A DNA stretch of 64,000 nt from Rhodanobacter sp. L36 (GTDB lineage: Bacteria; Pseudomonadota; Gammaproteobacteria; Xanthomonadales; Rhodanobacteraceae), in NCBI RefSeq assembly GCF_009765755.1, contig NZ_LMUV01000002.1, positions 248,001 to 312,000 on the forward strand. The letters are read 5' to 3'. Position 1 is the first letter of the stretch, and each line of letters opens with the position of its first letter. Both the position numbers and the translations under genes were made by a program. The notes below the pieces were generated by a model. It had not been told where the DNA came from. It did not search any database and was given only the letters and a program-made list of their open reading frames with translations. Shown one piece after another: positions 15,440 to 24,750 of the stretch.

Positions 15440-15671
15440 GTTGGCCGAAAGATGGTAACCCGGGATTTGCGCGGTTGGGAACATCGGCCGCACGAACGCG
15501 TACCGTCGCACTTCCGGGTCACGAAATCTTTCGGTCCTCGTTCACCGCGATGAACGTTCGCCGTCCTGCCTGCACGCATGCCTGATCGCGTCATCCTTGC
15601 GGCGTGATTTGCGTTGATGCGCATATAGGTTCGATATCACGCACTCTCTTTTCGTCTCGCTGGAGAATCGC

Positions 15672-17864
15672 ATGCGCACGTCTGCCGATCTGCTCGCGTC
15701 CTGTCGTCATCGCTGTCGGCTTCTGGCGGTGGTTGCGTTGTGCCTGGTTGGCGGAACCGCGTACGCGCAAACGGTTGCTGGCGACGATGCGGGTGATCCG
15801 CCGGCGCGCGCGGCACGGCTTTCCTACATTGCCGGTGATTTGGGCTTTCTTCCGGCGGGCGCAACTCATTGGAGCGATGCCAGCGTCAACCGCCCGCTGA
15901 CCAGCGGCGACCGACTTTCCACCGGACAAGGGTCACGCGCGGAGCTAGACCTCGGCGGCGGCACATTGCGCATGGCGGGGCGCACCGAATTCGGTGTGCT
16001 CGAACTGAGCGACGCCATGGCGCAGTTCGAATTGACCAGTGGCTCGCTCAGCATCACCGTGCGCGATCTCTACGAAGGCCAGAGCTACGAAATCGACACG
16101 CCGACCGTCGCTCTGGTGATCGATCAGCCCGGAACGTTTCGTATCGACATCGGTGATGACGGCGGCAGCAGCAACACGCGCGTCAGCGTGTTCGACGGGC
16201 GCGCCACGGTGTATGGAGAAAACAACGCGCAGCAACCCGTGCTCGCCGGTCGCAATTATCGCTACGCGAATTCCAGCCTCGCCGCCGTCACGGTCAACGA
16301 CATCGGCGATGGCGATGCGTTCGACATGTGGTCGGGCGAACGCGATCGCGAGTACGCACAATCGAATTCCAGCCAGTACGTTGGAGACGATGTGGTCGGC
16401 TATCAGGACCTGGATCAGTACGGCGACTGGCAGGAAACCGATGACTATGGCGCCGTCTGGTTTCCAACAGATACCGCGGCCGATTGGGGACCATATAGTG
16501 ATGGCCACTGGGCATACATCCTGCCGTGGGGCTGGACCTGGATAGACAACTCGCCATGGGGCTTCGCGCCTTATCACTACGGACGCTGGGCATACCTGCG
16601 CCATCGCTGGGGCTGGATTCCGGGACGGCGCGGCGTGCGCTCAAACTACGCGCCGGCAATAGTGGCGTTCGTCGGTGGTCGCGGCCGGGCGGGCGGCCGC
16701 GACGCGCCGGTCGGCTGGTTTCCGCTCGGCCCAGGCGAGATCTACAACCCGTGGTATCGCTGTGGACGCCGCTGCTACACCGACGTCAACGTCAACAACA
16801 TCCGCGGCCGTCGCGATGAAGACCAGGCGAGCTTGCTCGCGCACGTGCACGATCGCTACGGGCACTATCGCAGCGGCACGGCGGATCATGACGAGCATTA
16901 CGCAAACCGCGATGTACCGCGTGGATTCACCGCAGTTTCCGGGCAAGCGTTCGCCGGCGGACAAAACATCCGTCATGGCCTGCTGCATGTCGATTCGCAG
17001 AAGCTGGCGTCGGCTCCGGTTCTTTCGCGCGGCATCAACATTCGGCCCGCACCCGGCGCCATCGCTTCGCCGCGTAGTGCGCATGCGCGGGTCCTGCCCC
17101 TCGGAGGTTTCCAACGCGATGTCGTCGCGCATCACGAGCCCATGTCGCAAAGCTCGACCGCGCTTCACGGTGCGGCTGGCATGCGGCGAAACACGGCCGG
17201 CAACAACGTACGCGTTCTGAATCCGCAAAGTGCTCACGACCGCGCCAATGCGTCGTCCACCTTCGGCCACGCGACTAGCGGAACGGGCGACCTGGGGCAC
17301 TCCAGCCATCTGCTTCCCGTCGTGCCGAAGATCGATGCCGCCGCTACCGAACGTGATCCCACCACATTCAATGCACGCCACGGCGAACTGCCTTCGTCGC
17401 GATTCGCCCATCCGCAGCCACGTTCGGGCGAGGGCACCATTTCCCGCACCGGTGATCGTGAGCCTGCAGAAACGTATCGAGGCGATGCGATCCTGCCTGC
17501 CGAGTCACGCACCGAACGCGCTGCAGCGATGCACGAAACCATGCCGATGAACGATCGTGGGTCCGAACGCATTCTGCACAACGACACGCTGCCCGACATG
17601 CCTACGCCTGCCGAAAGCGAACGTCGCGTCGAGCGGGAAAGCGATGCGGGGCAAACTGATTTCCGTTCGTCATCGCGTCCCGCCTATCCCGCTCGCGAGG
17701 AACCGGTGCGACAGAACTCTCAGCCTCGTTACGAACCGATGCAGCGTGCGGCGCCGGAATTCAGATCGCCGTCGCACGGCGATCGCTCGGCGCCTGAGCG
17801 TAGCGAATCGCACTCGGCCGGCAGATCCGAATCGAGCGGTAGCGACAACTCGCACAAGCACTGA
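15672..17864 (+). CDS. Secreted FecR-like/DUF6600 protein with long disordered tail
   Basis: A 730-residue exported protein (signal peptide to about residue 33, AYA-Q). Residues 45-190 form a FecR-type domain: [36 protein letters not shown], then [15 protein letters not shown] and [17 protein letters not shown]. Residues 240-330 are the aromatic DUF6600 block with [34 protein letters not shown] and [14 protein letters not shown]. From about 430 to the end the chain is low-complexity, rich in Ser, Arg, His, Pro and Glu, and ends [10 protein letters not shown]. Such proteins occur in Xanthomonadales and Burkholderiales as envelope proteins of unknown role. No sigma/receptor pair lies beside it, so it is not a classical FecR. 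Confidence 0.8.
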   Translation: MRTSADLLASCRHRCRLLAVVALCLVGGTAYAQTVAGDDAGDPPARAARLSYIAGDLGFLPAGATHWSDASVNRPLTSGDRLSTGQGSRAELDLGGGTLRMAGRTEFGVLELSDAMAQFELTSGSLSITVRDLYEGQSYEIDTPTVALVIDQPGTFRIDIGDDGGSSNTRVSVFDGRATVYGENNAQQPVLAGRNYRYANSSLAAVTVNDIGDGDAFDMWSGERDREYAQSNSSQYVGDDVVGYQDLDQYGDWQETDDYGAVWFPTDTAADWGPYSDGHWAYILPWGWTWIDNSPWGFAPYHYGRWAYLRHRWGWIPGRRGVRSNYAPAIVAFVGGRGRAGGRDAPVGWFPLGPGEIYNPWYRCGRRCYTDVNVNNIRGRRDEDQASLLAHVHDRYGHYRSGTADHDEHYANRDVPRGFTAVSGQAFAGGQNIRHGLLHVDSQKLASAPVLSRGINIRPAPGAIASPRSAHARVLPLGGFQRDVVAHHEPMSQSSTALHGAAGMRRNTAGNNVRVLNPQSAHDRANASSTFGHATSGTGDLGHSSHLLPVVPKIDAAATERDPTTFNARHGELPSSRFAHPQPRSGEGTISRTGDREPAETYRGDAILPAESRTERAAAMHETMPMNDRGSERILHNDTLPDMPTPAESERRVERESDAGQTDFRSSSRPAYPAREEPVRQNSQPRYEPMQRAAPEFRSPSHGDRSAPERSESHSAGRSESSGSDNSHKH

Positions 17865-17873
17865 TCGATCGCG

Positions 17874-17909
17874 CGCATCGTGTTCTCGTTTCACGGAAAA
17901 CACGATGCG
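17874..17909 (+). terminator. Stem-loop after the DUF6600 gene
   Basis: CGCATCGTGTT (17874-17884) pairs perfectly with AACACGATGCG (17899-17909) around a 14-base loop, starting 10 bases after the stop. There is no T-run after it, so it may act as an mRNA end-stabiliser or a weak terminator. Confidence 0.45.
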
Positions 17910-17991
17910 GGCGCGTGTATACGGCCGGCTACAATGTGCCCATGACATTCCACCCTTGCCGCCAACGCACTCATCGATCACGGATTTGCGC

Positions 17992-18693
17992 GTGACTGAC
18001 GAAAATATTCTCCGCCCGGATCACCTGCGTCGCATCCGCAGCTTCGTGCTGCGCGAAGGCCGCATGACGCCAGCACAGCAACGCGCATTCGACACGCTGT
18101 GGTCGCGCTTCGGCGTCGACTATCGCGGTGACGCGCAGAATTTCGACGCGGCGTTCGGTCGCCACGCGTCACGCGTGATGGAAATCGGCTTCGGCAACGG
18201 CGAAGCGCTTGCCTGGGCCAGCGAGCATGATCAGGCGCGCGATTTCATCGGCGTCGAAGTGCACGGTCCCGGCGTTGGCCGGCTGATGAATGTGCTGGCC
18301 GCACGCGATGCCGGCAACGTTCGCCTGTACCGGCACGACGCGGTGGAAGTGCTCGAGCACGAGATCGCTCCGGGCACGCTGGACGAGGTGCGCATCTGGT
18401 TTCCCGATCCCTGGCACAAGAAGCGCCACAACAAACGCCGCTTGATCCAGCCGGAGTTCGTCGCGCTGCTCGCATCGCGCACGGCGCCCGGTGGCCTGCT
18501 GCATCTCGCCACTGACTGGCAGGCGTATGCCGAGCACATGCTCGAGGTGATGGAACACGCGCCCGACTGGCGCAACGCGATTGCTCCCGGCATCTATGCG
18601 GAGAAACCCGCGTGGCGCATCGAGACCCATTTCGAACGCCGTGGCATGAATCTCGGCCATGGCGTGTGGGACCTGCTCTACCGACGCATCTGA
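17992..18693 (+). CDS. trmB: tRNA (guanine-N7)-methyltransferase
   Basis: Methylates G46 in the variable loop of tRNAs using SAM. With a GTG start at 17992 it is 233 residues, close to E. coli TrmB (239). Landmarks: [21 protein letters not shown] at the start, the SAM-binding [10 protein letters not shown] near residue 63, [12 protein letters not shown] near 85, [11 protein letters not shown] near 110, the catalytic [16 protein letters not shown] near 135, [17 protein letters not shown] near 170 and the C-terminal TKFE-type [17 protein letters not shown]. The reading frame is open far upstream inside the DUF6600 gene, but those codons are antithetical to the family; no in-frame ATG lies near, so GTG is chosen. 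Confidence 0.93.
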   Translation: MTDENILRPDHLRRIRSFVLREGRMTPAQQRAFDTLWSRFGVDYRGDAQNFDAAFGRHASRVMEIGFGNGEALAWASEHDQARDFIGVEVHGPGVGRLMNVLAARDAGNVRLYRHDAVEVLEHEIAPGTLDEVRIWFPDPWHKKRHNKRRLIQPEFVALLASRTAPGGLLHLATDWQAYAEHMLEVMEHAPDWRNAIAPGIYAEKPAWRIETHFERRGMNLGHGVWDLLYRRI

Positions 18694-18856
18694 TCGCGCC
18701 GCGACATGGCTGCGATTCACCAGCCGCGGCATGGGCGCGCTTATACTGACGCGATCCAGACAGGGACGAATCGACGCCGCGTGAAGCTTTCATCGTTCCC
18801 CTGCATGCACCGTTGCCAGCCGGCCCGCAAGGGCGCGCGCTGATGCGCATCCACTG

Positions 18857-20698
18857 ATGGGACTCTCGCTCACTCCCGAAATGATCATGGTGCTCGGCCT
18901 GGTGGCCTTCACCATGCTGATGCTGGTGCTGGAGTGGATTCGCGCCGACATGGTCGCGCTGCTGGTGGTGGTGGCGATCGGCCTGACCGGCCTGATTCCG
19001 TCCGACCGTGTCTTCAACGGGTTCGCTGGTAACGCCGTCATCGCAATCATCGCGATCATGATCATGGGCGAAGGACTGGACCGCGCCGGCGTGCTCAACC
19101 TCACCGCGCGGTTCGTGATGCGGATGGCGCAGGGCGTGGAATCGCGCCTGGGCCTGGTGATCAACCTCGTCGCCAGCTTGTTCAGCGCGGTGATCCCGAG
19201 TCAGGCGCTCGCCGCGTTGATGATCCCGGTGAGCAGCCGCCTGTCCGCGCGCACCGGTGTGCCGCTGTCGCGGCTGCTGCTGCCGATGGCGTTCTGCATC
19301 CTCACCGCCACCAACACCACGCTGATCGCGAACTCGCCGCTGATCGTGCTGAACGATCTGATCGCCAGCACCAACGTCAACCTGCCGCCGGGAGCGCACA
19401 CGATTCCGAAGTTCGGCCTGTTCAGCGTGACGCCGGTCGGCCTCGCGTTGGCGCTGGTCGGCGTGGCGTATTTCTATTTCTTCGGCCGCAAGCTGTTGCC
19501 CGGTCACGAGGACGAACGCCTGAAGGTGACGCCGGGCCGCACCGAAAGCTACTTCGCCGAAACCTACGGCATCGGCGGCGAAACGGCCGAGCTCACCGTG
19601 ACGGCGGAGAGCCCGCTGGTCGGCATGAGCATCATGGAAGCGGAACAGCTGCATGAGGCGCCGCTGATCCTGGCGATCAAGAGCGGCAACGACGCGCGCA
19701 TGGCGCCACCGGCGGATCACGTGATCTGGGTCGGCTCGGTACTCGGCGTACTCGGACCGCGCGAACAGCTGCAGCAGTTCGCCAACAACCAGCTGTGCCG
19801 ACTGTCCACGCGCATGCGCCAGCTGGGCGAGTTGTTCAACCCGACCCGCGCGGGTATTTCCGAAGTGGTGATTCCGCCGGTGTCGCGCTTCATCAAGCAC
19901 ACGGTCGGCGAACTGCGTCTGCGCAAGCGCTTCGGTATTTCGGTGCTGGCGGTCACGCGCGGCGATCAGGTGTTTCGCGACGACGTGCGCAGTGTGAGCC
20001 TGCGCGCCGGCGACACCGTCGTGCTGCACAGCAATTGGCGCGACCTCGCGCTGGCGTCGGAAGACAAGGATCTCGTCGTCGTCACCGACATTCCCAAAGA
20101 GGAGCAGCGCCCGGGCAAGATCTGGCAGGCCGTCGGCTTCTTCGTGATGGCGAAATGCCTGGCGCTGTTCACCAACCTCGATCTGTCGGTGGCGATGATG
20201 ACCGGCGCGATCGGCATGCTGCTGACCGGCGTGCTGAACATGGACGAGGCTTATCGCGCCATCAACTGGAAGACCATTTTCGTCACCGCCTGCCTGATTC
20301 CGCTGGGCTGGTCGATGGACGCCACCGGCACCGCCGCGTGGGTGGCGCAGGAAGTGCTGCTTCATCTGGGCGGCCATTCGCACTGGTTGCTGCAACTCGC
20401 GCTGGCGATCCTCACGCTGCTGTTCTCGCAGGTGATGTCCAACGTCGGCGCCACCGTGATGATGGTGCCGATCGCGATCAGTGTGGCCGTCGCCACCGGA
20501 GGCAACCCATCGGCATATGCGCTGATCGTCGCGGTGTCGTCATCCAACACGTTCCTGCTCAGCTCCGGTCACCCCGCGCTGATGATGGTGACCGGCCCGG
20601 GCGGTTATCGCGGGAAGGACTTTTTGCGCGTCGGCCTGCCGCTGACCTTCGTGGTGCTGATCGTCACGCTCGTGGCGATCAACCTGCTTTTCCATTGA
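18857..20698 (+). CDS. SLC13/DASS-type permease with two central RCK-C (TrkA-C) domains
   Basis: A 613-residue inner-membrane transporter. About five membrane helices lie in residues 5-190 and six or seven in 420-613, split by a cytoplasmic region of about 190 residues (215-410). That region holds two TrkA-C/RCK-C modules, visible as GGETAELTVTAESPLVGMS...VLGVLGPREQLQQF and VVIPPVSRFIKHTVGEL...RAGDTVVLHSNWRDL. The membrane halves carry the SNT-type hairpins ILTATNTTLIANSPL and SSSNTFLLSSGHPALMM expected of the divalent-anion:Na+ symporter fold. Substrate (sulfate, dicarboxylate or other anion) cannot be told from sequence. Single gene, convergent with the Rieske gene. Confidence 0.88.
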   Translation: MGLSLTPEMIMVLGLVAFTMLMLVLEWIRADMVALLVVVAIGLTGLIPSDRVFNGFAGNAVIAIIAIMIMGEGLDRAGVLNLTARFVMRMAQGVESRLGLVINLVASLFSAVIPSQALAALMIPVSSRLSARTGVPLSRLLLPMAFCILTATNTTLIANSPLIVLNDLIASTNVNLPPGAHTIPKFGLFSVTPVGLALALVGVAYFYFFGRKLLPGHEDERLKVTPGRTESYFAETYGIGGETAELTVTAESPLVGMSIMEAEQLHEAPLILAIKSGNDARMAPPADHVIWVGSVLGVLGPREQLQQFANNQLCRLSTRMRQLGELFNPTRAGISEVVIPPVSRFIKHTVGELRLRKRFGISVLAVTRGDQVFRDDVRSVSLRAGDTVVLHSNWRDLALASEDKDLVVVTDIPKEEQRPGKIWQAVGFFVMAKCLALFTNLDLSVAMMTGAIGMLLTGVLNMDEAYRAINWKTIFVTACLIPLGWSMDATGTAAWVAQEVLLHLGGHSHWLLQLALAILTLLFSQVMSNVGATVMMVPIAISVAVATGGNPSAYALIVAVSSSNTFLLSSGHPALMMVTGPGGYRGKDFLRVGLPLTFVVLIVTLVAINLLFH

Positions 20699-20723
20699 TC
20701 GTTTCGCGTTTCGAAAACGACAA

Positions 20724-21083
20724 TCAGGACGCGAGAAAAATATCGCCGTTCTCGACACGCAGCGGCACGCTTCGCAGAAGTTCGCCGCGACATGGTCCGG
20801 CGATGCACACGCCATTCTCTACATCGAACGTTGCACCATGCACGGCGCAAATCAGCGTGCCATTCTTCAGCAGGAATTTGCCCGGCGCATAGTCGAGCCG
20901 GCGACCCGCGTGCGGACAGATGTTGAGGTATGCGCAAACATCGTCGCCACGACGCAGCAGAATGATGCTGTCCTCGCCATCAGTCAGCACGGCGTCGACG
21001 GCGGTGGCGCCGCCATCGGGGATATCGTCAAGGCGACAAAGCAACCGTTCGGGCAGCGCATCGGCAAAGGTCATTGTATCCAT
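20724..21083 (-). CDS. Stand-alone Rieske [2Fe-2S] ferredoxin-type protein
   Basis: A 119-residue soluble protein made of one Rieske domain. The two cluster-binding motifs are Cys56-Pro-His58 (NICPHAGRRLDY) and Cys79-Ala-Val-His82 (LICAVHGATFDVENG). It is of the size and layout of ferredoxin components of ring-hydroxylating dioxygenases and NirD-like proteins, but no oxygenase or reductase gene is beside it, so its electron partner is unknown. GAGG nine bases before the ATG at 21083 supports that start; an ATG at 21074 is the alternative, and the longer frame upstream is not convincing. Confidence 0.88.
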   Translation of the reverse strand: MDTMTFADALPERLLCRLDDIPDGGATAVDAVLTDGEDSIILLRRGDDVCAYLNICPHAGRRLDYAPGKFLLKNGTLICAVHGATFDVENGVCIAGPCRGELLRSVPLRVENGDIFLAS

Positions 21084-21161
21084 CGGCACTTGCCTCGCTG
21101 GCCGGATGGCCCCATGGTTGCACGCGTAAGTCATTGATTTTACCACACGGATTTTTAACAC

Positions 21162-21437
21162 ATGCGCGTCTTCATGCCTTCGCTCCATCGTTCGCGCCAT
21201 CCACTGGTGCGTGCCCTTTCGTTGTTGGTCGGCGTGGCGCTGATTGCCTTGCTGCTGGTGTTCGGATTGGTGGTCGCATCGGTGCTGCTGGTGGGTGGCG
21301 TGGTGCTGCTCGCCTGGCGCCAGTGGAAGCACGGCAGCATGTTTGCCAAATCCGCCGCAGCGAAACCGTCGCACACGCCAGCCGTGCTGGAAGGCGAGTT
21401 CGTGGTGGTGCAGCAGGGTCGCCCGGTCGCGCGTTGA
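21162..21437 (+). CDS. Small hydrophobic membrane protein, unknown
   Basis: A 91-residue protein with one or two membrane helices between about residues 15 and 51 (LVRALSLLVGVALIALLLVF and then VVASVLLVGGVVLLAW), followed by a basic segment (RQWKHGSMFAKS) and a short polar C-terminus. No family recognised. It is divergent from the Rieske gene, 78 bp away. An ATG at 21174 is an equally possible start. Coding is likely because the third codon positions are strongly GC-biased in this frame and the hydropathy pattern is orderly. Confidence 0.6.
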   Translation: MRVFMPSLHRSRHPLVRALSLLVGVALIALLLVFGLVVASVLLVGGVVLLAWRQWKHGSMFAKSAAAKPSHTPAVLEGEFVVVQQGRPVAR

Positions 21438-21532
21438 GCGCTTCTTTCATCGCGCTCGCATCCATCGCATGATCCGGATGTTCGTCTCCGCCCGAACTGC
21501 CTAACCTGCAGGCATCGTCAACGGATGCCGCC

Positions 21533-22438
21533 ATGAATACTCGCAGCCCATCGAATGAACCCGCCCTCGAGCGCGTGCGCCTGCAACTGGAACGCGCAGA
21601 CGAAGCGCCCACGTTGGGCGAGCTCGCGCAGATCGCCCAACTCAGCCCCAGCCATCTGCAGCGCGCGTTCCGTCGCCGCTATGGCATGAGCCCCGCCGAA
21701 TACCACCGCGTCCGCCGCTTCGGGCAATTGAAATCCGCATTGCGCGATGGTGAAGCGGTGAGCGCCGCCGTGTATGAAGCCGGTTTCGGATCGGGCAGCC
21801 GCGTTTACGAACACAGCGATCGACTGCTCGGCATGACGCCCGCCAGCTATCGTGCAGGCGGCGCGGGCGCGAGCATCCGCTACACCACGACGGACACGCC
21901 GCTCGGCCGCATGCTCGTCGCGGCCACCGGTCGCGGCATCTGTTCGGTGACCTTGGGCGACGACGATGCCGAACTGGAAAACCGACTCGCCAACGAATTT
22001 CCCAAGGCCACGCGCGAACGCGTCGACAACGGTCGCGAAGAATGGCTCGATGCAGTGATCGCGCGCATCGCGCACGACCTTGGTTGGAGCGATGTGGATG
22101 CGCCGGCGATGCCGCCGCTGGATGTCGCCGCCACTGCATTCCAGTGGCGTGTGTGGGACGCGTTGACGCGGATTCCGCAAGGCGTCACCAAAAGTTACGG
22201 CGAACTGGCCGCCGAACTCGGCGCACCGAAAGCGGCGCGCGCGATCGGCAATGCGTGTGGCAACAATCGGCTCGCGTTGATCGTGCCCTGCCATCGCATC
22301 GTGCGCGAAGACGGTTCGCTCGGCGGCTGGCGTTGGGGCGTGGAGCGCAAGCACGAACTGCTTGCCCGCGAACGGTCCGCGCAAACGCCCGACCATGCCG
22401 TCAGCCACTCTCGTCGACAGCGGCTGGCTCACGGATAA
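21533..22438 (+). CDS. Ada-like protein: AraC-type HTH fused to O6-methylguanine-DNA methyltransferase, no N-terminal zinc domain
   Basis: A 301-residue fusion. Residues 15-108 are an AraC helix-turn-helix pair (LGELAQIAQLSPSHLQRAFRRRYGMSPAEY and VYEAGFGSGSRVYEHSDRLLGMTP). Residues 115-285 are the suicidal methyltransferase: the RIPQGVTKSYGELAAELG wing, ARAIGNACGNNRLALIVPCHRI with acceptor Cys253, and GSLGGWRWGVERK. Compared with E. coli Ada (354 residues) the N-terminal domain with the phosphotriester-accepting, zinc-bound cysteine is missing. The alkyl-transfer repair function should be intact, but the switch that turns Ada into an activator is absent. It stands 34 bp before an EamA exporter gene. 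Confidence 0.9.
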   Translation: MNTRSPSNEPALERVRLQLERADEAPTLGELAQIAQLSPSHLQRAFRRRYGMSPAEYHRVRRFGQLKSALRDGEAVSAAVYEAGFGSGSRVYEHSDRLLGMTPASYRAGGAGASIRYTTTDTPLGRMLVAATGRGICSVTLGDDDAELENRLANEFPKATRERVDNGREEWLDAVIARIAHDLGWSDVDAPAMPPLDVAATAFQWRVWDALTRIPQGVTKSYGELAAELGAPKAARAIGNACGNNRLALIVPCHRIVREDGSLGGWRWGVERKHELLARERSAQTPDHAVSHSRRQRLAHG

Positions 22439-22471
22439 TCGCAACAGTCCCTTCGCCTGCGCGCAATTCCA

Positions 22472-23389
22472 ATGACTCCAGATTTCAAGGATGGCGCGAC
22501 CGAATCGCCGCCGCCGATGCGCGATCCGCGCGTGCTCATTCCGCTCGCGTTATTTGCGTTGTACGTGATCTGGGGTTCCACGTATCTCGGCATCCGCTAC
22601 GCGCTGGAAAGCTATCCGCCGTTTCTTCTCGCAGGCGTGCGCTTCCTCTGCGCAGGTCTGCTGCTCTTCGCTTTTCTGCGCGTGCGCGGCACGGCGTTGC
22701 CGACGTGGTCGCAGTGGCGCAACGCCGCGTTCACCGGCCTGCTATTGCTCGGCTTCGGCAACGGCCTGGTGTGCTTCGCCGAAGAGCGCGTGAGTTCGGG
22801 CATCGCCGCCGTGGCCGTCGCCAGCATGCCGCTGTTCGCGGCGATCTTTTCCGGCATGTATGGCGAATGGCCGAGCCGGCGCGAAAGTTTCGGGTTGGCT
22901 ATCGGTTTCGTCGGTGTGGTCGTGCTGAATCTCGGCAGCGGATTGTCCGGCTCACACTTCGGGGCGTTCGTGCTGTTGTTCGCCGCGATGTGCTGGGCGT
23001 TCGGCTCCGTGTGGAGTCGCCGCCGCAACATGCCGCCCGGTCCGATGAACACCGCCGCGCAAATGCTGTGCGCCAGCGTGGCCTTGCTCGCGTTCGGCTT
23101 CGCCAGCGGCGAACACCTGCCGTCACATCCAACCACGCGCGCCACGCTTGCGGTGGTTTATCTCGTCATCTTCGGCTCGATCATCGCGTTCAGTGCGTAT
23201 CTCTACGTGCTCAAGCACGCGCGTCCCGCATTGAGTACCAGCTACGCCTACGTCAATCCACCCGTTGCCGTGTTGTTCGGCGTGATGCTCGCCGGCGAAC
23301 TTGTCGGCCCGTACGATCTCGCCGGCATGGCGATCATCCTGCTCGGCGTCGCGGTCATCACACTGGCGAAACAGAAACGCGCACATTAA
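22472..23389 (+). CDS. EamA/DMT-family drug-metabolite exporter
   Basis: A 305-residue inner-membrane protein with ten hydrophobic helices in two EamA repeats (about residues 20-150 and 160-300). Family landmarks include VIWGSTYLGIRYALESYPPFL at the start, GLVCFAEERVSSGIAAVAVASMPLF near 105, CWAFGSVWSRR near 175 and AYLYVLKHARPALSTSYAYVNPPVAVLFG near 245. It is most like the YedA subgroup of amino-acid or metabolite exporters. The gene follows the Ada-like gene by 33 bp in the same direction and may be co-transcribed. Substrate unknown. Confidence 0.9.
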   Translation: MTPDFKDGATESPPPMRDPRVLIPLALFALYVIWGSTYLGIRYALESYPPFLLAGVRFLCAGLLLFAFLRVRGTALPTWSQWRNAAFTGLLLLGFGNGLVCFAEERVSSGIAAVAVASMPLFAAIFSGMYGEWPSRRESFGLAIGFVGVVVLNLGSGLSGSHFGAFVLLFAAMCWAFGSVWSRRRNMPPGPMNTAAQMLCASVALLAFGFASGEHLPSHPTTRATLAVVYLVIFGSIIAFSAYLYVLKHARPALSTSYAYVNPPVAVLFGVMLAGELVGPYDLAGMAIILLGVAVITLAKQKRAH

Positions 23390-23430
23390 AGCGCGCTTCT
23401 GTTCCACTCCACGCATGACCAATTCACGCC

Positions 23431-24738
23431 TCAGAGTTCGCGCAACGCCGTGGTCACCGGCAACCGCGCTGCACGCATCGCCGGGAACAGGCCACCGATG
23501 AAACCGATCGCCAACGCCCACTTCAGCCCGCTCCAGAGCAGGTGCGGTGCCACCTTGAAACGGAATACCACCTGGGTCAGCCCGCTCAGGGTCGAGGTGG
23601 TGTAGTTGTTGAAGACCAGCCATACGATCAAGGCGCCCAGAACACCGCCGAGCAACGCCAGCAACATCGTCTCCAGCATGACCGACACGACGACCGGCAC
23701 GCCACGAAAACCGATGGCGCGCAGGGTGGCGATTTCTCGCGCCCGCGAGGCCACCGCGGCAAACATGCAGTTGAGTGCGCCGAAGATCGCGCCGATCGCC
23801 ATGATGATGCCCACGGTCAGGCCGACGATACGGATCGTCTTGGCCAGACCGGAGGACTGGTTGGCGAAATAGTCTGCCGTGGTGCTGGCATCCACCTTCA
23901 ATTTGGGATCAGACGAAAGCGCGGTATGGAATGCGTTGAACGCATCGGCACCGGTGAGTTTGACCAGCACGGATTCGGCGCTGTTGCCGCGACGATATGC
24001 TCCCGCCACAGTCTGTCGATCCGCCCACAATTCCGAATCATAGGCATCGCCGGATTCGAACACACCCACGACTTTCCACGACTCCGTACCCAGCTTCAGC
24101 TCATCGCCCACGTTCATGCCGGCGAACTGTCGCGCAGCACCCTCGCCCACCACCAACTCACGCAACCCGGGCTTGAACTTGCGCCCTTCGATGATCTTCA
24201 GCTCGGGCCGCAGAGCCCAGGCTTCATCATCCACGCCGCGAAGCTGCGCATTGGCATCGCCGTCCGCACTCTTCTGGGTGACATTGGCAGCGACCACCAG
24301 TTCTGCCGAAACGATCGGCTTGCCCGCAGCATCGCGCGCAATGCCCGGCGCCTGCGTGACGGCGTCGACATCATCGCGCACCAGCACCGAACTCGATTCC
24401 GTAGCCGAGCCGCCGCGCAATACGATCGCGGTATCCGCACGGCCGCCACTTTGCAGCGTGGCCGTCAGTCCCTCGCCCATGGCCAGCAATGCGACCAGCA
24501 CGGCGACCACACCGGCAATGCCGATCACGATGACCGAGGACGAACCAAGCCGTTGCCGCAACGTGCTCACGCCTACCGCGGTCACCGAAGAGGTTTGCCG
24601 GCCCGTGCGCGATAGCGCGAGCCATGCAGCCAGTAAGACGACCAGTGCCAGTACACCGAACCAGGGAAGCAAAGTCCAGGCGAAAACCACTGCCGCAGCA
24701 AGCAGCATCAAACCCACATTGATCAGGAAATTTTTCAT
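23431..24738 (-). CDS. MacB/FtsX-type ABC transporter permease (second permease of the operon)
   Basis: An integral membrane protein of 435 residues with four helices: one or two at the N-terminus (about 5-40) and, after a roughly 200-residue periplasmic MacB_PCD domain, three in the FtsX region (about 290-425). FtsX landmarks are FGALNCMFAAVASRAREIATLRAIGFRG and the terminal ALAIGFIGGLFPAMRAARLPVTTALREL. It is the last gene of a four-gene unit. Two ATGs compete (24744 and 24738); the second is at a better distance from the GGAG and is chosen. The N-terminus has an extra helix not found in the sister permease. Exported substrate unknown. Confidence 0.85.
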   Translation of the reverse strand: MKNFLINVGLMLLAAAVVFAWTLLPWFGVLALVVLLAAWLALSRTGRQTSSVTAVGVSTLRQRLGSSSVIVIGIAGVVAVLVALLAMGEGLTATLQSGGRADTAIVLRGGSATESSSVLVRDDVDAVTQAPGIARDAAGKPIVSAELVVAANVTQKSADGDANAQLRGVDDEAWALRPELKIIEGRKFKPGLRELVVGEGAARQFAGMNVGDELKLGTESWKVVGVFESGDAYDSELWADRQTVAGAYRRGNSAESVLVKLTGADAFNAFHTALSSDPKLKVDASTTADYFANQSSGLAKTIRIVGLTVGIIMAIGAIFGALNCMFAAVASRAREIATLRAIGFRGVPVVVSVMLETMLLALLGGVLGALIVWLVFNNYTTSTLSGLTQVVFRFKVAPHLLWSGLKWALAIGFIGGLFPAMRAARLPVTTALREL

Positions 24739-24750
24739 GGCCATGTCTCC

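Noticed and set aside
15440-15671. A gene between the tRNA and the DUF6600 gene
   Set aside because: Short open frames there have no ribosome site and no motif; treated as intergenic.
18245-20395. 716-codon minus-strand open frame
   Set aside because: Shadow of trmB and the SLC13 permease; His/Arg/Gln-rich without family features.
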